Source: Fimenecus sp052298855 | Lineage (GTDB): Bacteria; Bacillota; Clostridia; Oscillospirales; Acutalibacteraceae | NCBI GenBank assembly: GCA_052298855.1 | Contig: DAVZXP010000002.1 | Span: 186,001 to 250,000, forward strand | Length of the DNA stretch: 64,000 nt | Reading direction: 5' to 3' | Shown here: positions 50,900 through 57,992 of the stretch, piece after piece | How positions within the stretch are numbered: position 1 is the first letter of the stretch | How the letters are laid out: each line of letters begins with the position of its first letter | The notes under the pieces: model-generated | Databases searched by the model: none | The model's input: the letters and a program-made list of their open reading frames with translations, nothing else | What the model was told of the DNA's origin: nothing | Translations under genes and position numbers: made by a program

Positions 50900-50928
50900 T
50901 TGACAAATAATCGGTTTGGTGTTACTAT
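50900..50928 (+). promoter_or_regulatory. Promoter of the amino acid ABC transporter operon
   Basis: TTGACA (50900-50905), 17-base spacer and TACTAT (50923-50928). Just downstream lies a direct repeat TTAGCACATTAGCAC (50930-50944) that could be a regulator site. Confidence 0.8.
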
Positions 50929-50995
50929 GTTAGCACATTAGCACTTTACCACGATAAAGCAGTTTGAATTTTTCGATAATTTGGAGGAGAAAACA

Positions 50996-51784
50996 ATGAA
51001 AAAAGTAATTGCAGTTATTTGCGCATTTGCTCTTGTGGCTTGTATGTTTGCAGGTTGCGGAGCTAAGAAAACAGAAACCTCGGACCTTGAATACGTTAAG
51101 GAAAAAGGTACTTTGGTAGTAGGTATTACAGAGTTTGAGCCTATGGACTACAAAAAAGCAGGCAGTGATGAATGGGTTGGCTATGATGCTGATATGGCAA
51201 GAGCTTTTGCAAAGAGCCTCGGCGTTGATGTAAAATTTGTTCTTATTGATTGGGACAACAAAGCGTTAGAGCTTTCCGATAAGAAGATTGACTGTGCATG
51301 GAACGGTATGACTCTTACCGATGAGGTTAAATCATCAATGGATTGTACAAAAGCTTATTGCAACAACGGTCAGGTTGTTATTGTTAATAAGGACGTAGCC
51401 GATAAGTATAACACCGTTGAAGCATGTAAAGATCTTAAATTTGCTGTTGAGGCAGGCTCGGCAGGCGAAAAAGCAGCTAAGGAGAACGGCTTTAACATAA
51501 CCTCTGTTTCCGATCAGGCATCTGCTCTTTTAGAGGTTAAATCAGGCACATGTGACGCTGCCGTTATCGACAGACTTATGGCGGCTGCAATGGTAGGCGA
51601 GGGAACAAACTACGCAAACCTTACTTATACGGTTAATCTTTGCGACGAGGAATACGGTATCGGCTTCCGTAAGGGCAGCGACCTTGTTGAGAAAGCAAAT
51701 GAGTTCTTGGCAGCTTCGGCAGCAGACGGTACAATGGAAAAGATAGCTGAACAATACGGCGTTCAGGCCTCGATTATTAAATAA
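50996..51784 (+). CDS. Amino acid ABC transporter substrate-binding lipoprotein
   Basis: Extracellular solute receptor tethered by lipid, 262 residues. The lipoprotein signal ends in the lipobox FAGC (Cys about residue 19). The mature protein is a type II periplasmic-binding-protein fold (SBP_bac_3): KGTLVVGITEFEPMDY near the start, the GYDADMARAFAKSLG motif and the AVIDRLMA hinge block. Polar amino acids are the usual cargo, but the exact one is unknown. ATG 50996 follows GGAGGAG. An intergenic hairpin separates it from the permease gene, consistent with higher expression of the binding protein. Confidence 0.93.
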   Translation: MKKVIAVICAFALVACMFAGCGAKKTETSDLEYVKEKGTLVVGITEFEPMDYKKAGSDEWVGYDADMARAFAKSLGVDVKFVLIDWDNKALELSDKKIDCAWNGMTLTDEVKSSMDCTKAYCNNGQVVIVNKDVADKYNTVEACKDLKFAVEAGSAGEKAAKENGFNITSVSDQASALLEVKSGTCDAAVIDRLMAAAMVGEGTNYANLTYTVNLCDEEYGIGFRKGSDLVEKANEFLAASAADGTMEKIAEQYGVQASIIK

Positions 51785-51813
51785 GATAAGCTTATCAAAA
51801 ATGAATATATTTT

Positions 51814-51848
51814 CCGAACAGAGAATACTTAGGTACTCTCTGTTTCGG
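51814..51848 (+). terminator. Intercistronic hairpin between binding protein and permease
   Basis: CCGAA.CAGAGA.TAC...GTA.TCTCTG.TTCGG stem with no real T run. Probably a partial terminator or 3' end stabiliser for the binding-protein message. Confidence 0.6.
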
Positions 51849-51864
51849 TGTGTTAGGAGTTATT

Positions 51865-52554
51865 ATGAGTCAGTTCGCAGAACAGTTCCCGATAGTTTTC
51901 AATGCGTTGAACGTCGGTTTCCTGCAAACCTTCAAATTGTTTATTTTTACATTGGTCGGTTCAATTCCACTCGGCTTGCTTATGTCGTTTGGCTCAATGT
52001 CAAAGTTTAAGCCGTTAAGAGTACTTATTAAAGTTTTAGTTTGGATTGTAAGAGGCTCGCCGCTTATGATTCAGCTTCTTATTATCTTTTATTTCCCCGG
52101 TCTTGTTTTCGGCGTTCAGCTTTGGGGAGGCGGAGAAAGCGGAAGATTTTTGGCGGCGTGCGTAGCGTTTATAATCAACTATGCGTGCTATTTTTCCGAG
52201 ATATTCAGAGGCGGTATTGTCAGCGTTCCCAAAGGACAGCAGGAGGCAGGTATCGTACTCGGTATGTCTAAATCACAAATCTTTTTCAAGGTAACGCTTC
52301 TTCAAATGATAAAGAGAATTATTCCTCCGCTTTCAAATGAGATTATTACTCTTGTAAAAGATACATCGCTTTCAAGAATTATCGCTTTGCAGGAGATTAT
52401 TTGGGCGGGTCAGTCGTTTATGAAAGGCTCACACGGTATTTCGGGCGTTATTTGGCCTTTGTTCTTTACGGCGGTTTATTATCTTGCGTTTAACGGCGTT
52501 TTGACTGTTCTTTTCTCAAAGCTTGAAAAGAAGCTTGATTATTTTAAGGTATAA
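51865..52554 (+). CDS. Amino acid ABC transporter permease
   Basis: Membrane component of a polar amino acid importer (HisM/GlnP type), 229 residues with about five helices. The first helix FLQTFKLFIFTLVGSIPLGLL is followed by the VWIVRGSPLMIQLLI motif and the EAA loop GQQEAGIVLGMSKSQIF (about residue 130) that contacts the ATPase, then KDTSLSRIIALQEI. ATG 51865 follows TTAGGAG. The ATPase gene starts 11 bases after its stop. Confidence 0.93.
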   Translation: MSQFAEQFPIVFNALNVGFLQTFKLFIFTLVGSIPLGLLMSFGSMSKFKPLRVLIKVLVWIVRGSPLMIQLLIIFYFPGLVFGVQLWGGGESGRFLAACVAFIINYACYFSEIFRGGIVSVPKGQQEAGIVLGMSKSQIFFKVTLLQMIKRIIPPLSNEIITLVKDTSLSRIIALQEIIWAGQSFMKGSHGISGVIWPLFFTAVYYLAFNGVLTVLFSKLEKKLDYFKV

Positions 52555-52565
52555 GGGGGAGCGAA

Positions 52566-53363
52566 ATGAATATATTGGAAATAAACGATTTACGTAAAAC
52601 GTTTGATGATAACCAAGTGCTTAAAGGCGTTTCGCTTACTCTTGAGGAAGGCAAGGTTATGTCGCTTATCGGCTCGTCGGGAAGCGGTAAAACAACTCTT
52701 TTGAGATGCATTACAGGTCTTGAAAAGGCTGACAGCGGTATAATCAAGGTTGCCGGCAACACTCTTTTTGACGGCGAAAAGGCAGGAAAACGTACAAGCG
52801 AGGAAAACAGAAAAAATCAGCTGCTCACGGGACTTGTGTTTCAGAACTTCAATCTTTTTCCGCAGTACAGCGTTTTGAAAAATGTTACGCTTGCAAAAGA
52901 ATTACTTTTGAAAGAGGAATTCAAGGCAAAAAAGGTTGATAAAGAAGAAAGAAAAAAACAGCTTACCGCACTTGAGGAAGAAGCAAAGTCAATTATTGCA
53001 AGTGTCGGTCTTGCGGAAAAGCTTGACGCTTATCCGTGCGAATTGTCGGGTGGTCAGCAGCAGAGAGTTGCCATTGCAAGAGCGCTTATGCTTTCTCCCA
53101 AGCTTTTGTGCTTTGATGAGCCGACCTCTGCACTTGACCCTGAAATTACGGGTGAGGTGTTAAAGGTAATTTCAAATCTCGCAAAAGAGGGCAGAACAAT
53201 GCTTATCGTTACTCACGAAATGGGTTTTGCCAAAAGCGTTTCCGATAAGGTTGTGTTTATGGACGACGGCGTGCTTGCCGAGCAGGGTACTCCCGAGGAA
53301 ATCTTCGACGCACCTAAAAGCGAGCGACTTAAAAGCTTCCTTAATTCAACATTGAGAATGTAA
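52566..53363 (+). CDS. Amino acid ABC transporter ATP-binding protein
   Basis: Energises the adjacent permease; 265 residues. Walker A GSSGSGKTT (about residue 37), Q-loop FQNFNLFPQ, signature LSGGQQQRVAIARAL (about 161), Walker B LLCFDEPTSALDPE and the H-loop VTHEMGF. Between the Q-loop and signature an extra Lys/Glu-rich segment of about 20 residues (EEFKAKKVDKEERKKQ) lengthens the helical domain relative to GlnQ-type proteins. ATG 52566 follows GGGGGAG. A terminator closes the three-gene operon. Confidence 0.95.
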   Translation: MNILEINDLRKTFDDNQVLKGVSLTLEEGKVMSLIGSSGSGKTTLLRCITGLEKADSGIIKVAGNTLFDGEKAGKRTSEENRKNQLLTGLVFQNFNLFPQYSVLKNVTLAKELLLKEEFKAKKVDKEERKKQLTALEEEAKSIIASVGLAEKLDAYPCELSGGQQQRVAIARALMLSPKLLCFDEPTSALDPEITGEVLKVISNLAKEGRTMLIVTHEMGFAKSVSDKVVFMDDGVLAEQGTPEEIFDAPKSERLKSFLNSTLRM

Positions 53364-53367
53364 AAGT

Positions 53368-53397
53368 TTAAACCTCTCATCTTTGAGAGGTTTTTAT
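53368..53397 (+). terminator. Terminator of the ABC transporter operon
   Basis: AAACCTCTCA/TGAGAGGTTT hairpin with T tail. Confidence 0.92.
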
Positions 53398-53449
53398 TGA
53401 ATTTAATGTAAATATATGGTAATATTAAACCAATAAATTGCGGAGGAAT

Positions 53450-54196
53450 ATGAAGCTTATGAATAAATGTATGTCTGTATGCAGGACTGTTGCATTGCTT
53501 CTTATACTTATTTTAACGTTTGGCTTTACTGTCTTTGCAGAACCCGAGGAAGGTGGTACAGAAGCACAGCCTCCCGAAGCTGTGACAACAGAACAGCAGG
53601 AAGAACAGCCTGATTCGCCTAAGCCCGAGGCACAGCAAAATAACAAAAAATCCTCAAACAGCGATCTTGCTTCTTTGAGCGTTATCGGTAAAAGGCAAGA
53701 TGGGTCAAGTGTTGAAATTCAGCTTTCGCCCGAATTTAGGCGTTCGACGAGGACGTATTCGATTTCTGTTCCTTATGATGTGGTAAGTCTTGAAATCAAT
53801 GCTGTTGCCGCCGACGGTAAATCGAGAATTGATATTCCGAAGGGCTATCTTACTCTTGATGTAGGCTCAAATAAATCCTTTGTCTATGTTATTGCCGAAA
53901 ACGGTGCAAGACGTACTTATCAGATAAACAGCGTCAGAGCTTCCGAGGAAACAACAGTACCTGTTGAAACGGTAACCGCAGAGCCTCAAACTCAAGCACA
54001 GCCGACTACCGAACCTCAAGCTGTCAATAATGTAACACAAACAGAGGCGACATTAAACATACCCGTTGAAATTGAAAATACGCATAGCATTTATTATAAG
54101 CTTGCTATTGCATTTGCTGTTGTAGGTTTGGCTTTACTTGTTGTTGCCGTTGTTTTGTTTTACAGAAACAAGAGATTAAGGGAGGGCAGGTTTTAA
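53450..54196 (+). CDS. Exported cadherin-like beta-sandwich protein with C-terminal membrane anchor
   Basis: A 248-residue surface protein. An N-terminal signal peptide (about residues 1-30, ending FAEP) is followed by a Glu/Pro/Gln-rich linker, a domain like the bacterial cadherin-like beta-sandwich (LASLSVIGKRQDG...FRRSTRTYSISVPYDV...ITYQINS-like end, about 70-160), a Thr/Gln/Pro-rich stalk and a C-terminal hydrophobic helix (about 218-240) with a basic tail. The start is ATG 53450, close to GGAGG; ATG 53459 is an alternative. The next gene overlaps its stop (TAATG). Confidence 0.75.
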   Translation: MKLMNKCMSVCRTVALLLILILTFGFTVFAEPEEGGTEAQPPEAVTTEQQEEQPDSPKPEAQQNNKKSSNSDLASLSVIGKRQDGSSVEIQLSPEFRRSTRTYSISVPYDVVSLEINAVAADGKSRIDIPKGYLTLDVGSNKSFVYVIAENGARRTYQINSVRASEETTVPVETVTAEPQTQAQPTTEPQAVNNVTQTEATLNIPVEIENTHSIYYKLAIAFAVVGLALLVVAVVLFYRNKRLREGRF

Positions 54197-54498
54197 TGAA
54201 AAAGATTGTCTATGAGGAATGTCCGTACTGCGGCTCAAGGATGCTGGCATACGGTTATCAAACCGAAAATGCTTGTGCTTATACCGATGTCAGAGGCGGA
54301 GTTTTCGGCTCTCAAATTGTTCATACAATTTGCAAGGATTGCGGAAGCATAGTTTACAGCAGCGTTTTAAGACCTGAAATTTTCAAAGAGTTTCTTGACC
54401 CCGAAAGCAAGAAAATTTATGAGGAACAGGAAAAAGCAAAGCCTAAAAAAGAAAAAGAGGGCATATTGGAAATCATTGTTGATGATGAGGAAAAATAA
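54196..54498 (+). CDS. Small zinc-ribbon protein
   Basis: A 100-residue protein with two CxxC knuckles (CPYCGS at residues 9-14 and CKDCGS near 45) forming a likely zinc ribbon, then an acidic/basic helical C-terminus (EEQEKAKPKKEKEG). No membrane segment. The ATG overlaps the preceding stop as TAATG, so its synthesis is coupled to the exported protein upstream, though a shared role is not evident. No specific family assigned. Confidence 0.75.
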   Translation: MKKIVYEECPYCGSRMLAYGYQTENACAYTDVRGGVFGSQIVHTICKDCGSIVYSSVLRPEIFKEFLDPESKKIYEEQEKAKPKKEKEGILEIIVDDEEK

Positions 54499-54514
54499 TT
54501 TAACAGCAATTTTT

Positions 54515-54550
54515 TACAGGAGGCAAATTTGTCTCCTGTTTTTATTTTAT
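54515..54550 (+). terminator. Terminator
   Basis: ACAGGAG/CTCCTGT hairpin then TTTTTATTTTAT. Confidence 0.9.
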
Positions 54551-54552
54551 GG

Positions 54553-54599
54553 TTGACAAAACAGTATCACAAGCATATAATCATTCTAAATAGAACGAT
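54553..54599 (+). promoter_or_regulatory. marR promoter with candidate operator
   Basis: TTGACA (54553-54558), 17-base spacer, TATAAT (54576-54581). Directly after it, ATCATTCTAAATAGAACGAT (54580-54599) is a near-perfect inverted repeat with core TTCTAAATAGAA, overlapping the start of transcription; probable autorepression by the MarR protein. Confidence 0.75.
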
Positions 54600-54614
54600 T
54601 GTTAGGAGATAAAT

Positions 54615-55064
54615 ATGTTCTTTTGGGATAAGCACAAAACCATAACGACCTGTTATGAATTGCTTTCGAGCAAGGTTTGTGATGAATACGGTCTTACTCA
54701 AATGCAGTATGATATTCTTATGTTTCTTCACAATAACCCTCAGCATAATACTGCTGCCGATATTGTAAAAATCAGAAAGTCAACAAAATCCCATGTTTCA
54801 ACCTCGTTAAAGGGGTTGGAGGACAGGGGGCTTATTAAACGACTTCAAAGCGTAGAAAATAAAAAGCATATTGAAATCGTCCTTTTGGAAAAGGCGTACC
54901 CGATTATTGAAGATGGAATAAAGGCTCAAAAAGACTTTGCGAGCTATGTTTTAAGCGGTTTGACAAATGAGGAAAAGCAGATTTGTATGTCGGTTTTTGA
55001 TAAGATTTGCTGTAATGCAGATGAATACTTAAAGAATCATTCGGAGCTGGAAAATGAAAAATAA
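54615..55064 (+). CDS. MarR-family transcriptional regulator
   Basis: A 149-residue winged-helix dimer. The DNA-binding region is YGLTQMQYDILMFLHNNP...KIRKSTKSHVSTSLKGLEDRGLIKR (about residues 25-75), including the recognition helix KSHVSTSLKGLEDRG and the wing SVENKKHIEI. Sensor ligands of this family are often phenolics or oxidants; none can be named here. ATG 54615 follows TTAGGAG. It heads a likely operon with a short membrane peptide, a frameshifted membrane protein and a flavodoxin-like protein. Confidence 0.92.
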   Translation: MFFWDKHKTITTCYELLSSKVCDEYGLTQMQYDILMFLHNNPQHNTAADIVKIRKSTKSHVSTSLKGLEDRGLIKRLQSVENKKHIEIVLLEKAYPIIEDGIKAQKDFASYVLSGLTNEEKQICMSVFDKICCNADEYLKNHSELENEK

Positions 55065-55158
55065 GCTTTATGTTAAAAAGAGAACGCTGCTGTTGATTGC
55101 GGGAATTATATTTGCTAAGAATTATATTTGTTATAACAAATTAAATACAAAGGAGTAA
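55054..55158 (+). CDS. 34-residue ORF, possible truncated membrane protein remnant
   Basis: ATG 55054 overlaps the marR 3' end in another frame and opens 34 codons: a basic start (MKNKLYVKKRT), a short hydrophobic run (LLLIAGIIF) and then an unrelated-looking tail. The stop overlaps the ribosome site of the next gene. The beginning looks like the N-terminus of a longer membrane protein, so this may be what remains after a deletion. A genuine coupled micropeptide cannot be excluded. Confidence 0.35.
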   Translation: MKNKLYVKKRTLLLIAGIIFAKNYICYNKLNTKE

Positions 55159-55162
55159 TTGT

Positions 55163-55848
55163 ATGAAAGAAAAAAGTTATAAACCGCAGGTGCCGGATGT
55201 TATGGAAGCGATATTTGACGCTTGTTATTTAACATTTGACTTAATTGCGGGAATTTTATTCTTCGTATTCTCAAAGGGCAACGTTTTGTTTATCCTTTAC
55301 GGAATACTTACATTTACGCTTTGCGGCGGAGATGCATTTCACTTGGTTCCGAGAATTATCAGGGCAGGTCGTGGAAGTAGTGAAAAATCAACAGACAGTT
55401 GGGCATAGGTTTGCAGGTATCATCAATTACAATGACGGTATTCTATATAATCTTACTCTACATTTGGAAGCTTACATTTCCCGAAATCAGCGCACCCGTT
55501 GCGATTGAGGCTATAATTTGGATTTCCGCCGTTATCAGAATTGTTATTTGCTTCCTTCCTCAAAATAATTGGTGTAGTGAAGACGGTAACATGAAGCTTT
55601 CTGTTATAAGAAATGCTGTTTTTGCGGTTACGGGTATCGGAGTTATCATTCTTTATGCAATTTCAGGCAATGCAAACGGTTATCATATGACAAGAATGGT
55701 TGCGGCTATAATTATTTCGTTTGGCTGCTATCTTCCCGTTACGTTATTCAGCAAAAAGATGCCTAAAATCGGCTTGCTTATGATTCCGAAAACCTGCGCT
55801 TATATCTGGGTAATCGTAATGGGCTTGCAGCTTTTATTCCGTGATTAA
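55163..55848 (+). pseudogene. Membrane protein gene split by a frameshift
   Basis: Two adjacent frames appear to be one protein of about 228 residues. The first (55163-55408) gives two helices and ends STDSWA at a TAG; the second, overlapping from TTG 55399, continues with GIGLQVSSITM and about five more helices to 55848. Adding one G in the GGG of TTGGGCAT near 55398 joins them smoothly (DSW-GIGLQ). The second frame has no ribosome site. About seven transmembrane segments, function unknown. Either an inactivating mutation, a sequence error or programmed slippage; ATG 55163 follows AAAGGAG. Confidence 0.7.
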
Positions 55849-55866
55849 TGAAAAGAGGTATATTTT

Positions 55867-56370
55867 ATGCAAAATGAAAGATATTCTATTTTGTTCAGCA
55901 GCTTAACGGGCAACACAAGATACCTTGCAGATGCTCTTAAAGCGGCTTTACCAAAGGATAAATGTGATTATTTCGGTGAAATAACCGACGATTTACCCGA
56001 GTCTGATATTATATATGTCGGATTTTGGACCGATAAGGGGGTGGCAGACGGTAAGGCATTAGAATTACTTAAAAAGCTCAAAAATAAGAAAATATTTTTA
56101 TTCGGTACGGCAGGCTTCGGCGGCAGCGACGAGTATTTCGAGAAAATCGTTTCCAAAACTAAGGAAGCTATTGACGAAAGCAACACTGTTATCGGCGAAT
56201 ATATGTGTCAAGGCAAAATGCCGCAGTCTGTAAAAGACCGATATATCAAAATGAAAGAGCAAGCAAATTGTCCTCCGAATATTGATATGCTGATTGAAAA
56301 TTTCGACCGAGCATTATCGCATCCTAATAAGGATGATTTGGACAAGCTTGTTGAAGCAGCAGTCAAATAA
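55867..56370 (+). CDS. Flavodoxin-family protein
   Basis: A 167-residue electron-transfer flavoprotein. The FMN phosphate loop SLTGNTRYLAD is at residues 12-22, with flavodoxin-like strands FLFGTAGFGG (about 78-87) and a C-terminal extension (YMCQGKMPQSVKDRY). ATG 55867 follows AAAGAGG. It is 18 bases after the frameshifted membrane gene and in the unit headed by marR. MarR plus flavodoxin recalls the BilQ/BilS pair of bilirubin reduction, but no reductase BilR is present, so that role is not claimed. Confidence 0.85.
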   Translation: MQNERYSILFSSLTGNTRYLADALKAALPKDKCDYFGEITDDLPESDIIYVGFWTDKGVADGKALELLKKLKNKKIFLFGTAGFGGSDEYFEKIVSKTKEAIDESNTVIGEYMCQGKMPQSVKDRYIKMKEQANCPPNIDMLIENFDRALSHPNKDDLDKLVEAAVK

Positions 56371-56375
56371 AACAA

Positions 56376-56408
56376 AAATGACCTACAATTATTTGTAGGT
56401 CATTTTTT
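56376..56408 (+). terminator. Bidirectional terminator
   Basis: AAATGACCTACAA/TTGTAGGTCATTT hairpin with T tail, between the flavodoxin gene and the convergent DUF1294 gene. Confidence 0.9.
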
Positions 56409-56691
56409 ATAACGGCATTGCGCCGTAGTATACGAAATACAGATAAGCAATTACTCCTGCTTGCAAAATCATAATAACGGGAATACCTATCATAAACTTT
56501 TTGTGCTTTGTTTTGTGTCGTATTTTTTTCATTGTAATATACATTGCCAAAGAGCCGCCGAGTGCCGAAAGCAACAACAATGTTGACTCTCTTATTCGTC
56601 TTTTACCGCTTATCGCAGCCTTTTTGTCATAGACGGTTACTATTATGGAAATCAATGAAATAACAGCAAAATAAATTAAATAATAAATCAT
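56407..56691 (-). CDS. DUF1294 family membrane protein
   Basis: A 94-residue protein with three hydrophobic segments (about 4-20, 38-55 and 68-88). Family marks are VYDKKAAISGKRRIRESTLLLLSALGGSLAMYI and RHKTKHKKF between helices 2 and 3. Function unknown for the family. ATG 56691 has a weak site (GGTGATAAA). The stop lies inside the terminator tail of the convergent flavodoxin gene. Confidence 0.88.
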   Translation of the reverse strand: MIYYLIYFAVISLISIIVTVYDKKAAISGKRRIRESTLLLLSALGGSLAMYITMKKIRHKTKHKKFMIGIPVIMILQAGVIAYLYFVYYGAMPL

Positions 56692-56747
56692 TTTATCACC
56701 GAATATATTATAGAGGTAATCATTTTTTGTGTCAAGAAGGTGTTAAA

Positions 56748-57962
56748 ATGCGTAGATTTATTTTGATTTTTATTGTGCTGTCTTTTTTTCTCTCATCCTG
56801 TACAAGCACAAATATAACCGTGCCGAAGCAGGAGGAAAACAATATTAAAGGCACGGCAGAGCGTGTAAAAGCGGTATGGATAAATTATAACGAGCTTAGT
56901 ATGAAATCTGAAGCCGATAAAAGTGAGAACGCTTTTAGAATCAAGGTTGAGGCGATGATGAAAAGCTGTGCAGAGTACGGCTTTAACAGAGCTTTTGTTC
57001 AAGTTCGTCCTTTTTGCGACGCTTTTTATAAATCGGAGCTTTTCCCTGCAAGCGAATATTTAAGCGGTGTTCAAGGCGAATATATCGGCTACGACGCGCT
57101 TGAGATTTTGTGTGAATATGCTCATAAGTATTCTCTGAAAATTGATGCTTGGATAAATCCTTACAGAGTATCATATAAAACCGATATTAACGCCTTATTC
57201 GAGGATAGCATTGCAAGAAAATGGTATTGTTCGAACGATAACGGCAGAAATGTAATCGTTCTTCCGAACGGTATATATTTTAATCCTGCGAAGGACGCCG
57301 TACACAAGCTGATTTTGGACGGTGTTCGGGAAATTATAAATAATTATAATGTTGACGGTATACATATGGACGATTATTTTTATCCGACGACAGACAGCAC
57401 ATTTGACGAAACGGAGTACGCAGAATATACAAACTCAGGCGGAAAAATGTCTTTAGACGAATGGCGGCGTGAAAATGTAAATTCCCTTGTCAGCGATATT
57501 CATACTGTTGTAAAATCAAAGGATAAACGCTTGATTTTCAGCATAAGTCCGTCTGGTGACATTGAAAAGAATGTTTCAAATTATTATGCCGATATACCTA
57601 AATGGTGTAAGACGGGCGGTTATGTTGATTTGATAATTCCGCAGCTGTATTACGGCTTTCAAAACGAAAGCAAGCCTTTTGAGGATATATGCTTGAAATG
57701 GCTTGCACTTGAAAGAAATGAAAATGTAAGCTTGTGCGTCGGACTTGCTGTATATAAATACGGTAAAGAGGATAGATATGCAGGTGCAGGTATTTCGGAA
57801 TGGCAGGAAAATGCCGATATAATTTCTCGGCAAATCAAGTTTGTCGGCTCACAAAACGAAAGCGTCGGGATTGCTTTATATTCCTATTCCTATATTTTTT
57901 CAAAAAATAATGTAAACAATTATATTTTTGAGTTACAAACAATAAAAAGTATGATACAATGA
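56748..57962 (+). CDS. GHL10/DUF187-type glycoside hydrolase-like lipoprotein
   Basis: A 404-residue secreted lipoprotein with signal peptide ending LSSC (Cys about 18). The rest is a TIM-barrel domain of the PF02638 family: AVWINYNELS (about residue 43), FNRAFVQVRPFCDAFYKS, DAWINPYRV and VDGIHMDDYFYPTTD (about 204), with acidic residues suited to glycosidase chemistry, probably on cell-wall or matrix polysaccharide. ATG 56748 follows AAGGTG; an upstream TTG-start extension lacks a signal peptide start. Divergent from DUF1294 and followed 30 bases later by a cell-wall amidase, supporting a wall-related role. Confidence 0.85.
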   Translation: MRRFILIFIVLSFFLSSCTSTNITVPKQEENNIKGTAERVKAVWINYNELSMKSEADKSENAFRIKVEAMMKSCAEYGFNRAFVQVRPFCDAFYKSELFPASEYLSGVQGEYIGYDALEILCEYAHKYSLKIDAWINPYRVSYKTDINALFEDSIARKWYCSNDNGRNVIVLPNGIYFNPAKDAVHKLILDGVREIINNYNVDGIHMDDYFYPTTDSTFDETEYAEYTNSGGKMSLDEWRRENVNSLVSDIHTVVKSKDKRLIFSISPSGDIEKNVSNYYADIPKWCKTGGYVDLIIPQLYYGFQNESKPFEDICLKWLALERNENVSLCVGLAVYKYGKEDRYAGAGISEWQENADIISRQIKFVGSQNESVGIALYSYSYIFSKNNVNNYIFELQTIKSMIQ

Positions 57963-57992
57963 ACGTATATAAATTTTTTACGGAGCGCAGGA

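Noticed and set aside
54615..56370. Bilirubin reductase (bilQ-bilR-bilS) operon
   Set aside because: A MarR regulator and a flavodoxin are present, but there is no BilR-type flavin reductase; the gene between encodes a membrane protein.
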